This document shows positions 14,526 through 24,590 of a stretch of 64,000 nucleotides of DNA, one piece after another. Under the pieces are notes generated by a model. The model saw nothing but the letters and a program-made list of their open reading frames with translations, did not search any database and was not told the origin of the DNA. The stretch spans positions 1-64,000 of the forward strand of contig NZ_FORI01000009.1 in NCBI RefSeq assembly GCF_900113965.1. The letters run 5' to 3'. How positions within the stretch are numbered: position 1 is the stretch's first letter; the number at the start of each line of letters is the position of its first letter. This DNA comes from Treponema bryantii. GTDB taxonomy: Bacteria; Spirochaetota; Spirochaetia; Treponematales; Treponemataceae. The translations under genes were made by a program, and so were the position numbers.

Positions 14526-16637
14526 ATGAAACGTCGTTCATTTTTGGTATATATCATCTTTATTTTTTTTCTCACTCTAAGTTTTACTTCCTGCAGTAAA
14601 AAACAAAAATATTTTCGCTATGACGTTTCAAACTTCATCTATTACATAGAAGCAGATATAAAAGAACCTTATGGAAGGGTTATAACCAGAATTGGAGATT
14701 TTAAGTTTCTTGAACACAAGCAGATGAATAAGCTTACCTCGCTTGTAACAGATGAAAACAGTGTTTTATGGCTTAAAATAAACTTCATAATTCCAGAAGA
14801 ACTACGCGACAAAGATATTGGTCTTTACATTGGTCACCTTCGCTCTGCAGACCTTCTCTTCTTCAATAACAGCGGTATCCGTAAATATGGTGAATTCCCG
14901 CCACAGGAAAATACTGCCGGCTACGACACCCAGTATTTTATGTTCCCGAAAAACATTGTAAATCAGACTGGTATAAATACCATCATGATTCAGGTTTGGC
15001 CGGGTTCATTCGGAAGCATTTCAACTAAAGTCTTTATAGGTGAGCAGCCGGACATTTTCCATGCCGCAGAAAAAGGAAACTTCTTTAATTCAAAAATTAT
15101 TGTGGCCTTTGCCGGCGTAATGATTTTGATTTTCTTTATGTATCTTTTCCTTTATTTTGTAATGCGAAAATTTGGAAATGCAAATGTATATCTGTTTTAT
15201 GCCCTGCTGAACTTCTTTACAATTCAGTTCCTTTTACCAAACTTTATTTCAGAAATCTCCTGGGCAAAACCTGCATTCCTTTCTTATTTTGCAATGCTCA
15301 AGTTTTTCTTCTTCTCAGGGGCCTTTACAACTATTTATTTTGCCAACTCATTTATAATTTCATATCTTGGATATAAAGACTCAAAAAGAATTATGATTAT
15401 CCGTTTGTGTCTTTATGTTGTTCCAATGATAACTACTTTCACAATTTCAAGTTATCTTGTAATTCCAAAGTTTATACCCTTCCTTATTATTTCAAGCTTA
15501 AGCCAGTTCTGTTTCAGTATTCCGCGAATCATTATGGCAATACGTGATAAACAACGCAGAAAAACTGTTTATTCAATGCTTCTGGGTTTTACACCTGTAA
15601 TTGTAGGACTCATTTTAGATTTATTTTTCAAGGTTGTGGGCCTTGCACCTAATCTGCCTTATTTAACAATTTACGGCTGGCAGTGTACAATTTATCTCTT
15701 CCTTGGAAATCTTCTTTTCAACTTTGGAAACATGTACAGTCACAACACCCAGCTTAAAAATCAGCTTTCTGATTTTAATACTCACCTGGAAGAGGTAGTT
15801 GCAATCCGTACAAAAGAACTTTCTGAGGCTAACTTCGTACTTTCAAAAGGTCTGGAAACTGTAGCTCATGTACAAAAGAACTTCCTGCCAATTAAAAACC
15901 GTTCATTCCGTGGCTGGGATCTTTCAATTTCCTACACTGCGTTAGACAATAACGTTTCCGGCGACCTTTACGACTACTACTTTACAGACGGTTTCTTAGA
16001 CGGTATTGGTATTTTTGATGTTTCGGGCCATGGTATTCCTGCCGGTCTTATGACAATTCTTGCAAAGAGTATTATCAGTCAGCATTTTATAACCGGAATT
16101 GGACAGAATGAGTCTATCTCCAACGTACTTAAAGATATCAACCAGTCTTACATAAAAGAAAAGGTAAATGTTGAAAACTATATTACTGGTCTTCTTTTCC
16201 GCTTCAGCGAGTTCAATAAAAAAGATATCTGTAGTGTTGAGTTTGCAAACGCCGGTCATCCTTATCCGCTGCTTTACAAAGCCGCAGAAAACAAGGTAAT
16301 TGAATTAAAGCAGGATACAGAAAAGCAGTATGGTATTCTTGGTGTAGAAGGACTTGATGTATCGTTCCCTCCAATGAGCTTCCGTGCAGAAAAAGATGAT
16401 ATTATTGTCTGCTACACAGACGGACTTACCGACTGCATTAACAGCGAAGGAAAAGATTTTTCAAAAGAAAGAATTATCAGAATAATTGAAGAATATCATA
16501 ATGAGAGTGCCATAATGCTTATGAACCGCATTATGGACAAGTTCTCGGACTTTGTTGGCAAAGAAAAGCTTACAGATGATATTACACTCATCGTTCTTAA
16601 ACGTGTAAATCCAAAAGATTATATCGAAGAAATCTAA
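14526..16637 (+). CDS. 7TMR-DISM receptor fused to SpoIIE-type PP2C serine phosphatase
   Basis: 703 residues. An N-terminal signal region with a possible relaxed lipobox (LSFTSC) leads to an extracytoplasmic domain of about 170 residues like the 7TMR-DISM ligand-binding fold. Seven membrane helices follow (about 190-400), then a short coiled coil (NQLSDFNTHLEEVVAIRTKEL), and a PP2C/SpoIIE phosphatase from about 450. Metal-site motifs SGDLYDYY, DVSGHGIPAG and CYTDGLTD are intact, so catalytic activity is expected. Such proteins turn an outside signal into dephosphorylation of a target, often an anti-sigma antagonist; no such partner lies nearby. A TATACT lies 10 bases before the ATG and there is no clear ribosome site. 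Confidence 0.9.
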   Translation: MKRRSFLVYIIFIFFLTLSFTSCSKKQKYFRYDVSNFIYYIEADIKEPYGRVITRIGDFKFLEHKQMNKLTSLVTDENSVLWLKINFIIPEELRDKDIGLYIGHLRSADLLFFNNSGIRKYGEFPPQENTAGYDTQYFMFPKNIVNQTGINTIMIQVWPGSFGSISTKVFIGEQPDIFHAAEKGNFFNSKIIVAFAGVMILIFFMYLFLYFVMRKFGNANVYLFYALLNFFTIQFLLPNFISEISWAKPAFLSYFAMLKFFFFSGAFTTIYFANSFIISYLGYKDSKRIMIIRLCLYVVPMITTFTISSYLVIPKFIPFLIISSLSQFCFSIPRIIMAIRDKQRRKTVYSMLLGFTPVIVGLILDLFFKVVGLAPNLPYLTIYGWQCTIYLFLGNLLFNFGNMYSHNTQLKNQLSDFNTHLEEVVAIRTKELSEANFVLSKGLETVAHVQKNFLPIKNRSFRGWDLSISYTALDNNVSGDLYDYYFTDGFLDGIGIFDVSGHGIPAGLMTILAKSIISQHFITGIGQNESISNVLKDINQSYIKEKVNVENYITGLLFRFSEFNKKDICSVEFANAGHPYPLLYKAAENKVIELKQDTEKQYGILGVEGLDVSFPPMSFRAEKDDIIVCYTDGLTDCINSEGKDFSKERIIRIIEEYHNESAIMLMNRIMDKFSDFVGKEKLTDDITLIVLKRVNPKDYIEEI

Positions 16638-16691
16638 TTATCATTGCCGGCCATTCGACTCCGCTCAGAGACCGACAATCTTTCTTAAGGC

Positions 16692-18524
16692 TTACTCTAC
16701 ACTCTCTTCAGAACTCTCTGTATCTTCGGCCTCAACTGCTGGTGTTTCAGTATCTTCTACCACTGGAGCTGGAGCTGTCTCAACTACAGGGGCTGGAGCA
16801 GGTCTTGTTTCTCTGTAAACAAGTTTTACCTTTTCGTTCTGTGCCTTATGGCGAGACTTCAACAGCAAGGTTTCTGTAGACTTCTTATATACATAACCCG
16901 AAGAGTTATAAGTTTCAAAGCGTGGGTCTGTACGGAAGGCCATATCATAAATATAAATTGAATTGAACTGTGGAATACCCTTAATAATAATGTAATGAGT
17001 ATCGCCATTAGGGAAATCAATATCAAAATTATATTCATCTGCAGACTTTTCAAGCTTAATATTTTTTGCACAAGTCCATGCCCAAACCTTCTTACCATTC
17101 TCATCAGAAATCTTTGCAAAATGAGGGTAGAACTCATTACCGAATGCAATAACAGGATAGATGTTACTGAGAGTACGTAAATCAAATGAAGAGCTTTCTG
17201 CAAGATAAGAGTTTACAATTGCATAACCTGCTTTTCTGTAAGTTTCATTATCAATGAGTCTTCCGTAACGCAGCAGTGCAATACCAGTTTCTACAGCCTG
17301 ATTAACTGAAAGGAAGGTATCGTTTTCTGAAATTGTAAGGATATTTCCTTCAAACTTACAGGCTTCTGTAATGCGCTCAATTCCAGGTTCAAGTATAGGC
17401 TCAAGAATTGCTGCATAAGAAGGAGCAAGCTGAGTAAGATCAACATAAACCTGAAGAATTCCAGAAATCTGAGCAATTGTAAGGTTTTCTGGTTCTGCAA
17501 TTGCAGCATTGTACAAAAGCTTCTTAACAGTTTCTGGGTTCTGGTGCAGGTAAATGAAATCTGAAATCTTATGAACTGTAAACAGATCAAAAGTTCCCTT
17601 GTCTGCACTGTCGGTAATGCGCTTTTCGTAATCTTTCATTGCCTTTTCAAGGTTTGTATTCATATCTTCAAGAGTGTTGAAGTATGGAGCAGAAAGGTAG
17701 GTTCTCTGTTTGCTCTTTCTAATGCTGTCTGGAACATTTTCAATAGCACGAGAATAGCCGCTGTTTTCTGCCTGTGCAGCAATGTAAGAAACTGCAACCT
17801 GTTCTGTAATATTTGACTCAACGTTATTAGTATCAAAGGCATTGATGAGTGTGCGCTTAAACTGAGCAATTGTCTTTGCAAACTCTTCTGAAGTTGCAAT
17901 CTGCTCGTTCATAATATCATCAAAGCTGAACTTCTGGTTAGCATCATAGATAGAGTATGTTGCCATATAATTGCGCTGTGTAAAGTCAAAGCGGCCGGCA
18001 TCAATATAATGGCTTGAAAACTCCCAGGCATTGCGTTTTCCTGCAAGTACAAGGCTGTCTTTTTCGGCTTTCTGAATACTCATATTAGAAGAATAACTGT
18101 ATGGCATTGAGAAATCAGATATTCCGTCTGGCAATTCGGCTAAAATAGCGAGGGAAGCAGAAGCATCTTCTGAAGCAATTTCGTACGTAACTTTAACACC
18201 CTCTGAGAAGTTTAAAGTAATAGAAAGAGGGTCTTTCTGATCTACGTCCTTAAGCTGAACCGGCATGTCTGAGCCGTCTTTCTTGATATAGACCGGATTC
18301 TGGTCATCAAATACAAAATTAATACCATTATAGGAGATTCTAGCTTTGTTCTTATAAGTAATTACACCTGACTGCTCGTCCAGAGTTTCGAGGGTAATCT
18401 GAAGATTTCCGATTTTTTTGATAATTGTGGAATCTGTTCTAAATTGCAGGACAAAAATGCCGATGATTATAACGATATCGACAATAAGCAGTCCTAATGC
18501 TTTTTTTAATATCCGAATGCTCAT
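16692..18524 (-). CDS. Membrane-anchored periplasmic protein of unknown function
   Basis: 610 residues with one N-terminal membrane helix (about 10-27, LGLLIVDIVIIIGIFVLQF), which probably serves as an uncleaved anchor with the rest in the periplasm. The region after it (NLQITLETLDEQ) is beta-rich; the middle is mostly helical. The C-terminal 35 residues are a Pro/Ala/Glu linker with the repeated unit APAPVVE. I recognise no enzyme motif. It faces the SpoIIE gene tail to tail and is divergent from the TPR lipoprotein 61 bp away, which suggests an envelope role, but nothing specific is shown. The frame is long, has normal codon use and is certainly coding. Confidence 0.8.
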   Translation of the reverse strand: MSIRILKKALGLLIVDIVIIIGIFVLQFRTDSTIIKKIGNLQITLETLDEQSGVITYKNKARISYNGINFVFDDQNPVYIKKDGSDMPVQLKDVDQKDPLSITLNFSEGVKVTYEIASEDASASLAILAELPDGISDFSMPYSYSSNMSIQKAEKDSLVLAGKRNAWEFSSHYIDAGRFDFTQRNYMATYSIYDANQKFSFDDIMNEQIATSEEFAKTIAQFKRTLINAFDTNNVESNITEQVAVSYIAAQAENSGYSRAIENVPDSIRKSKQRTYLSAPYFNTLEDMNTNLEKAMKDYEKRITDSADKGTFDLFTVHKISDFIYLHQNPETVKKLLYNAAIAEPENLTIAQISGILQVYVDLTQLAPSYAAILEPILEPGIERITEACKFEGNILTISENDTFLSVNQAVETGIALLRYGRLIDNETYRKAGYAIVNSYLAESSSFDLRTLSNIYPVIAFGNEFYPHFAKISDENGKKVWAWTCAKNIKLEKSADEYNFDIDFPNGDTHYIIIKGIPQFNSIYIYDMAFRTDPRFETYNSSGYVYKKSTETLLLKSRHKAQNEKVKLVYRETRPAPAPVVETAPAPVVEDTETPAVEAEDTESSEESVE

Positions 18525-18585
18525 TGTATTAATAGTTTAGCCAATGATTCGGTTAATTTCAACTATATAAAGGAAAGTAAAAAGA

Positions 18586-20031
18586 ATGATTAAGGAAAAT
18601 AAGTCAAAGATTTTGCTGATTCTTGCTGCAGGAGCCCTTCTTGCTACCTCAGTTTTCGTTACCAGCTGTGCTACAGCCCCAAAGGCAGATAGCGAACCTA
18701 AGCCGGAAGTCACAAAAACCGAGCCTAAAAAAGAGACTAAAAAGAAGGAACCGGAAGATCCGCCAAATGTAAAATTTGTAAAGCAGCTTCAGGTGCTTCT
18801 TGATAAGGGAGACACAAAAGGCGCAATCGCTCACTTTGATTCAATTCCATCCTCATTAAAAGACGACCTTGAACTCAAGAATCTTCTTGGTGCCCTTTAT
18901 TATTCAGATGCACAGTACGACAACGCAATCACAGTTGCAAATGAGATTCTTGTAGTTGATCCGGAAAACATGGATGCACTTGAGCTTATCTCAATGTGTA
19001 CAAAAGCAAAGGGCGATAAAAAAGCCTATAAAGAAGCAACAGATAAAATCCTTGCAGCAGATCCATATAACCCATCTGTAAATATTCAGAAGGCGGAAGA
19101 ATATGCTGTAAATAAAAAATACAAGCTTGCCCGCGACTCATACAAAAAGGCTCTTCGCGGAGATCCAGAAAACTTAGACGCTCTCTTTGGTTATGCCCAG
19201 ATGTCTTACTACACAGACGACATTAAAACTGCTTCTGAAAACTTCCTTAAGATTCTTGATAAAGATCCTGAAAACCCTGCTGCCCTCGCCTATATGGGAA
19301 AGCTTGCTTATGAAGAGCAGAACTATCTTCGTGCTACAAAATTCATTCAGCAGGCAATTAAGCAGGACCCTGTAAATTATGATTACTGGATGGATTATGG
19401 TACATACCTTCGCTATCAGGGAAAATTTGATGATGCAGCAAATGCATGGAAAAAGGCTGTAGAACTTGATCCTTCTTACTTCCTTGCTTATGCATATCTT
19501 GCCGGAAACTATGATGACCTTGAAAAGTGGGATGAAGCTCTTGAAAACTACCGCAAGGTAATTGAGACAAATCCAAAATATTTCTACGCATACGAATCAA
19601 CTGCAATTCTTGAATACCGTGCAAAGAATTATGAAAACGCAATCAGATACTTCACAAAAACTTATGAGTTCAGTCCAAGCTATGCTTACACACTTATGAT
19701 TGCAGCCTGCTACTTCAAACTGAACAAACCTCTTGAAGCTAAAAAGGTTCTTGCCGCTCAGCTCAAGAAGCTTGATTCTAATTCAAACGAATATGCTCTG
19801 GTTCGCTTCTACAACGATAACTACAACAGAAATGCTGAATCAAATGTTATTCAAAAAATTACAAAAGAAACTAATAGCAACAACCGCGGTAAAATGCTAT
19901 TCTACATGGGACTTTATTATGAGTTGAACAACGCAGAGGATCTCGCAAGAGAATACTATGCAAAAGTTACAAGTATGAAGGCTCCTATGTTCTTTGAATA
20001 CAGGATTGCCGAATGGGGATTGATGCAATGA
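18586..20031 (+). CDS. TPR-repeat lipoprotein
   Basis: 481 residues. The signal ends in a spirochete-type lipobox (VFVTSC), so the protein should be lipidated and envelope-attached. A Lys/Glu/Pro linker (residues about 33-58) is followed by roughly ten tetratricopeptide repeats to the end, with recognisable helices such as NPAALAYMGKLAYEEQNYLRATKF and ending EYRIAEWGLMQ. TPR arrays bind other proteins, so an assembly or scaffold role is likely; the partner is unknown. The ribosome site AAAGGAAAG precedes the ATG. The next gene starts within its stop codon (ATGA), a strong sign of translational coupling. Confidence 0.87.
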   Translation: MIKENKSKILLILAAGALLATSVFVTSCATAPKADSEPKPEVTKTEPKKETKKKEPEDPPNVKFVKQLQVLLDKGDTKGAIAHFDSIPSSLKDDLELKNLLGALYYSDAQYDNAITVANEILVVDPENMDALELISMCTKAKGDKKAYKEATDKILAADPYNPSVNIQKAEEYAVNKKYKLARDSYKKALRGDPENLDALFGYAQMSYYTDDIKTASENFLKILDKDPENPAALAYMGKLAYEEQNYLRATKFIQQAIKQDPVNYDYWMDYGTYLRYQGKFDDAANAWKKAVELDPSYFLAYAYLAGNYDDLEKWDEALENYRKVIETNPKYFYAYESTAILEYRAKNYENAIRYFTKTYEFSPSYAYTLMIAACYFKLNKPLEAKKVLAAQLKKLDSNSNEYALVRFYNDNYNRNAESNVIQKITKETNSNNRGKMLFYMGLYYELNNAEDLAREYYAKVTSMKAPMFFEYRIAEWGLMQ

Positions 20032-21209
20032 GCCAGACTCAGATACAGCTGGATTTTAATGGCCGCAAGATAACTCTTGTAGGAACAGCGCACGTTTCAA
20101 AAGAAAGTGTTGAAGAAGTAAAAGAAACTATTAAAAATATAAAACCGGACTGCGTTGCCGTAGAGCTCGATGAAAAGCGTGCAGAATCCATCAAAAATCC
20201 TTCACGCTACAGTCAGTTAGACCTGGTAAAGATTCTTAAGCGTAAGGAAGGCTTTCTCCTTCTCGCAAATCTTATTCTGTCATCATACCAGCGCAGAATG
20301 GGTCTTAATGCCGGTGTAAAACCAGGTGATGAAATGATTGCTGCTATGAACGCAGCAGAAGAAAATAAAATTGCCTGTACCCTCGTAGACCGCCCTATTC
20401 AGATTACACTTAAAAGAGCCTGGGGTAAAAATACCTTCTTGGGAAAATGCAAGCTTCTTGCTACCCTCTTTGCAAGTGCCTTCAGCAATGAAGAAGTAGA
20501 TCCTAACGAGATTGAAAAGCTTAAAGAACGAAATGAAATGGATTCCATGATGGATGAACTTTCAGAATATATGCCTGTAATCAAAGAAGTTTTGATTGAT
20601 GAACGAGACCGTTATCTTGCATCAAAAATCTGGGATTCAGAAGGTAACAATATTGTTGCTGTTCTTGGTGCAGGTCACCTTCCTGGAGTTCAGGCTTATC
20701 TTGAAAAGCTTGGAAACGATCAGGCAAGTTCAAATGTAAAAGAGCTTGCTACCCTTCCAAAACCTGGAATTGCAGGAAAGATTTTTGCCTTCTTAATTCC
20801 AGCTTGTATTATTGGACTTATTGTTGCAGGCTTTATTTACGGCGGTGTTCATGCTGGAACACAGATTCTTTCAACCTGGTTCCTGTGGAATGCTATTCCT
20901 GCCGCAATCTTTACTGCAATTGCCTTCGGACATCCTATTGCAATTCTGGTTGGCTTTATTGGTGCTCCATTTACTTCTCTTTGTCCATTTATTGGAATTG
21001 GTTTCTGTACCGCCATTGTTCAGGCAACAGTGTGCAAGCCAAAGGTAAGTGATATGGAAACTCTGCAGGATGATGTGAACTTTAAGGGCTTCTATAAAAA
21101 CAGAATTCTCAGAACTCTTCTGGTTTTTATTCTTTCGTCAATCGGAAGTACAATCGGAACCTTTATTGGCGGTGCAGATATCATCAGCATCTTAAATAAT
21201 ATCCATTAG
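20028..21209 (+). CDS. TraB/PrgY family membrane protein
   Basis: 393 residues. The N-terminal 210 residues carry the two signature motifs of the TraB/GumN/TIKI fold: VGTAHVSKES near the start and VLGAGHLPGV near residue 215, together with VAVELDEKR. Eukaryotic TIKI relatives are proteases, and PrgY of enterococci limits pheromone signalling, but most bacterial members have no known substrate. The C-terminal part has about four membrane helices. The start is set at ATG 20028, which overlaps the TPR stop codon by four bases; the longer start at 20013 lacks a reason. A joint function with the TPR lipoprotein is inferred from coupling. Confidence 0.9.
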   Translation: MSQTQIQLDFNGRKITLVGTAHVSKESVEEVKETIKNIKPDCVAVELDEKRAESIKNPSRYSQLDLVKILKRKEGFLLLANLILSSYQRRMGLNAGVKPGDEMIAAMNAAEENKIACTLVDRPIQITLKRAWGKNTFLGKCKLLATLFASAFSNEEVDPNEIEKLKERNEMDSMMDELSEYMPVIKEVLIDERDRYLASKIWDSEGNNIVAVLGAGHLPGVQAYLEKLGNDQASSNVKELATLPKPGIAGKIFAFLIPACIIGLIVAGFIYGGVHAGTQILSTWFLWNAIPAAIFTAIAFGHPIAILVGFIGAPFTSLCPFIGIGFCTAIVQATVCKPKVSDMETLQDDVNFKGFYKNRILRTLLVFILSSIGSTIGTFIGGADIISILNNIH

Positions 21210-21317
21210 TATTAGAGAAAAATAAGAGTTCCTAAGACTATTCTTATAAACACCTGAAAGCTGTTTCCTTTTTTTTCAATTTCCGTTTTATTATATGTAA
21301 CGACAGGAGAAATTGAA

Positions 21318-22772
21318 ATGGGAAAAAGAAAACTTCTGATTATTACAGCTATGTGTGCACTCTTCTCTGGAATCTTTGCAGAAACGGTCTCGGACACAGT
21401 TTCTCTTCCAGACACCACACAGCTACTGCTTTCATATATTGAAAATGATTCAGAATTAAAGAATCTTGCCATTGCAGCAAAAAAGGCACAGCTTTCGTAT
21501 GATTCAACAAAAATTGACAAGGGCTTTGACATAACTCTTGCAAGCGGCAACGTAACAATTAAACTTACAGAAGACGGCTCAAATATTTCTGCAAAGCCAT
21601 CTCTTAAGGCAAAACTTCCACAGGCATCAAATCTTTCTGCAGAAGTTCAGACCAGCGTAAACTCTACTCAGGATGACACAAAGGTTTCTGATACTTCTGT
21701 TTCACTTGGAGTTGATATTATTTCGACTTCAAATCTTTCAAACAAGATTTCACTCTTAAAAGCAGAACGCTCTGTAATTGAAGCAGAACGCAAACTTGGA
21801 AAAAGCGTTCTTTCTGCTGAAAAAGACTTTTACACCCAGCTCAAGCAGCTGCTTAATTCAATCAATTCAATTATGAGTAAACAGGAACAGCTTTACAGCG
21901 ACAAAATTGATTTTGAATCTGTAAAGGTTCAGGGCTACTCAAAAACTTCTTCTACCTACCGCAAGGCAGAACTCAAGGTAATCACAAACGAACATGAAAT
22001 TGAAAGCAGTCTCCACACTTTGATTCACGACTGTGTTGTCTTCTATAAGAAATGCGGTTATGACATTCAGATTGATGAGAACACAGATCTTATGAGCCTT
22101 GTCCCTTCTGATATTGAAGCTGGAACACCTCTCAACATTCTGGACTTTGAGAAAGAAAACTACAGTTCTATCGAAAGCGCAAAATGGACATATAAAATCA
22201 ACAGCATGGAGCGCAGCACAAACAAGAGCTATTCACTTTCTGCTTCTGCCGGTTACACAATCGATAATTCAACTACAAAATCTGACACTGTAGACGCAGG
22301 CTTATCTGGAACTATCGGAGGACTTTCGCTTGGAGCAGGAGTGAGCATGCCGGTTGGAGGAGAATCAAACTACCCTGCCATCACTTTAAGCATGAGCCTT
22401 ACTCCAAATACTTTCCGCAAAAACAGCATTAGTAAAAAGCAGGACGCTCTTACAGAAGAACAGGAACTTCTTGCAATTGAAACTGCAGAAACTGAATACG
22501 AAACAAAGGTTGTAGAAACTCAGCAGAAGCTGGACTCACTTTTATGGGAACAGAAAACAATCGAGCAGAATCTTTTGATGTATGAAGAGCTCGAAAAGGA
22601 TATGGCTTCTATGTACAAGCAGGGCTTTACAAGTGAGAGCGAATATCTTTCTGCTAAAACTAATCTGAACTCGTACATCCTTAAAAAGGTTATGAATCAG
22701 ATTGAACTGATTATGTATAACGATGATGTTGTAATGAACTTTATTCCAAATGATTTAGAGGTAACACAATGA
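21318..22772 (+). CDS. TolC-family outer membrane efflux protein
   Basis: 484 residues with a clear signal peptide (LLIITAMCALFSGIFAE). The remainder is long amphipathic helices with two repeats of the TolC pattern, separated by beta-like sequence near 300-350 (SLSASAGYTIDN, SLGAGVSMPVGG) that would form the barrel strands. It is therefore the outer-membrane channel of a tripartite exporter. Identity to TolC is low, as is usual in Treponema, so the call leans on architecture and on the operon: the adaptor gene begins in its stop codon (ATGA), and MacB-like ATPase and permease genes follow. The ribosome site is AGGAG. Confidence 0.82.
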   Translation: MGKRKLLIITAMCALFSGIFAETVSDTVSLPDTTQLLLSYIENDSELKNLAIAAKKAQLSYDSTKIDKGFDITLASGNVTIKLTEDGSNISAKPSLKAKLPQASNLSAEVQTSVNSTQDDTKVSDTSVSLGVDIISTSNLSNKISLLKAERSVIEAERKLGKSVLSAEKDFYTQLKQLLNSINSIMSKQEQLYSDKIDFESVKVQGYSKTSSTYRKAELKVITNEHEIESSLHTLIHDCVVFYKKCGYDIQIDENTDLMSLVPSDIEAGTPLNILDFEKENYSSIESAKWTYKINSMERSTNKSYSLSASAGYTIDNSTTKSDTVDAGLSGTIGGLSLGAGVSMPVGGESNYPAITLSMSLTPNTFRKNSISKKQDALTEEQELLAIETAETEYETKVVETQQKLDSLLWEQKTIEQNLLMYEELEKDMASMYKQGFTSESEYLSAKTNLNSYILKKVMNQIELIMYNDDVVMNFIPNDLEVTQ

Positions 22773-23842
22773 AAAAAAAGATTAAGATTATAATTATCTG
22801 CGCTGCTGTTATTGCAGTTATTGGAATTGGACTTGTTGTATTAAAAACACTTTTGAGTTCGAAGAGTAACGAGAAGGTTTTCTATACGGCCAACGTAGAG
22901 ACCTATGAAAACGTAATTGAAATCTCGGGAACGGTTGCTGCGGCTCAGGAGCAGACTCTCCAGGCGCGTAGTGCGGGTACGGTAACTGCGGTTTACGTAA
23001 AGGCCGGCGACAAGGTTAAGAAAGGCGACGTGATCATTCAGTTGGACGACTCGGAGCAGCTTTATAACCTCGAAAAGCAGGAATATACGATGGCTACTAA
23101 GAAGCTCACCGCCTCGGCTCGCGAGCTTAGACTGCTGGAGACGGAGCGGAATTCGCTGCTGCAGAAAGTTGAAGACCGCAAGGTTACTGCTACTTTTGAT
23201 GGAATTATTGCAGATTTAGATGTTGCCGTAGGCGACTCTCTTGAAGCTAAAGATACTGTAGGTACTCTTGTAAACATTGATTATCTTACAGCCGAGGTTG
23301 AAGTTACAGAAACTGATGTTTCTAAACTCCAAGTTGGACAGACTGTAAACTTTACCTTCCCTGCTTATAGTTCAGAAACTGTAAAGGGTTATGTAACAGG
23401 CTGGCCTGCAATTGGTGAAGTTACTTCCCGCGGTGCAACTGTTGTAAAGGTAAAGCTTAGAATTGATGATTATCCTGAAGAGATTCTTCCAAACTTCTCT
23501 TTCACCGGTAAAATTGAAATCAGTCCAACCGAGGAATACGTTGTTGTTTCGCGCTATGCAATCGGTTATGAAAACAAAGAGCCTTATGTGGTACTTGCTA
23601 AAGGTGAACAGAAAAAGTCTGTAAAGGTTCAGCCTTACGGTTCAGAATACGTAAAGGTTCTGGAAGGTCTTGAAGGCGGCGAAGTTCTTTTACAGCAGTC
23701 TACACCTAAGATGTCTGGCTTCAACAGAAACAGAAGCGGAATGCCCGGTGGTACGTCGAGCGGCAACTCTGGCAGCAACCGTAGTAACGGTAGCGGCGGT
23801 GGAATGCCAGGCGGCGGATTCCCTGGCGGTGGCCCATTCTAA
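22769..23842 (+). CDS. HlyD/MacA-family periplasmic adaptor
   Basis: 357 residues. One N-terminal membrane helix (IIIICAAVIAVIGIGLVVL) anchors the protein. Next come a biotinyl-lipoyl-like half (QTLQARSAGTVTAVYVKAGDKVKKGDVI), a short hairpin, the second lipoyl half (ATFDGIIADLDVAVGDSL) and a beta-barrel domain, the standard order of MacA-type adaptors. The coiled-coil hairpin is short, about 40 residues. The last 40 residues are a Gly/Ser/Asn-rich tail with GMPGG repeats. It should link the inner-membrane MacB-like complex to the TolC-like channel. It overlaps the preceding gene by four bases and precedes the ATPase gene by 12. Confidence 0.9.
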   Translation: MKKKIKIIIICAAVIAVIGIGLVVLKTLLSSKSNEKVFYTANVETYENVIEISGTVAAAQEQTLQARSAGTVTAVYVKAGDKVKKGDVIIQLDDSEQLYNLEKQEYTMATKKLTASARELRLLETERNSLLQKVEDRKVTATFDGIIADLDVAVGDSLEAKDTVGTLVNIDYLTAEVEVTETDVSKLQVGQTVNFTFPAYSSETVKGYVTGWPAIGEVTSRGATVVKVKLRIDDYPEEILPNFSFTGKIEISPTEEYVVVSRYAIGYENKEPYVVLAKGEQKKSVKVQPYGSEYVKVLEGLEGGEVLLQQSTPKMSGFNRNRSGMPGGTSSGNSGSNRSNGSGGGMPGGGFPGGGPF

Positions 23843-23854
23843 GCGAGGCAGTCT

Positions 23855-24532
23855 ATGGATAGCGTAGTTAGTTTACATGATGTAGTAAGAACCTACATCA
23901 TGGGAGATAACGAAGTACGTGCGCTCCGTGGAGTAAGCTTTGACATTTCACAGGGAGAGTTTGTTTCCATCATGGGACCTTCGGGTTCTGGAAAATCTAC
24001 CTGTATGAATATGATCGGCTGTCTGGATCGCCCTACTTCTGGAATCGTAAAGATTAATGGTAAGGAAACTGCAAAGATGTCTGAGAAGGAACTTTCGGTT
24101 CTTCGCAATCAGACTATCGGATTCGTATTCCAGCAGTATCACCTTATTTCTTCAATGAATGTAATTGAGAACGTAATGCTACCTTTAAAATATCAGAAGG
24201 TAGACCGTAACTCCCGTCATGAAAAGGCACTTGCGGCTCTTGAGTCGGTTGGTCTTGCAGAACGTATTCACCACAAGCCTCATGAGCTTTCTGGTGGTCA
24301 GAAACAGCGTGTTGCAATTGCCCGCGCCATGGTAACTCAGCCAAAGATTCTTCTTGCTGATGAACCTACCGGTGCTCTTGATACAGAAACAGGTAAGCAG
24401 GTTATGGAGATGTTCCGTAAAATCAACAAAGAACAGAACACTACCATTATCATCGTAACCCATGACCCGAGAATTGGAGAATCCACTGAACGCTGTATCC
24501 GCATTCTCGACGGACAGATTGTAACGGAGTAA
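23855..24532 (+). CDS. MacB/LolD-type ABC transporter ATP-binding protein
   Basis: 225 residues, a complete ABC ATPase of the MacB/LolD/FtsE class: Walker A GPSGSGKST, Q-loop FVFQQYHLI, signature LSGGQKQRVAIARA, Walker B ILLADEPTGALD with the catalytic Glu, and switch His in VTHDPRI. It would power the permease encoded just downstream, in mechanotransmission rather than classical membrane transport. A family B repeat lies between it and the permease gene. In Gram-negatives such systems export macrolides, peptides or lipoproteins; the cargo here is unknown. Confidence 0.94.
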   Translation: MDSVVSLHDVVRTYIMGDNEVRALRGVSFDISQGEFVSIMGPSGSGKSTCMNMIGCLDRPTSGIVKINGKETAKMSEKELSVLRNQTIGFVFQQYHLISSMNVIENVMLPLKYQKVDRNSRHEKALAALESVGLAERIHHKPHELSGGQKQRVAIARAMVTQPKILLADEPTGALDTETGKQVMEMFRKINKEQNTTIIIVTHDPRIGESTERCIRILDGQIVTE

Positions 24533-24534
24533 CA

Positions 24535-24572
24535 CCGGTGATTGAGTAGCCCGAAGGGCGTATCGAAATCAC
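24535..24572. repeat. Family B repeat inside the export operon
   Basis: CCGGTGATTGAGTAGCCCGA... to ...CGAAATCAC, a 38-bp hairpin two bases after the ATPase stop and 18 bases before the permease start. It is followed by AGGAG for the permease, so it may set relative expression of the two genes. Confidence 0.85.
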
Positions 24573-24590
24573 AATTATTCAGGAGACCTT

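Noticed and set aside
16644-16676. Possible family B repeat between the SpoIIE and 16692 genes
   Set aside because: It shares only TTCGACTCCGCTCAG-type core with family B and lacks the flanking GGTGG/CCACC arms; too decayed to count.
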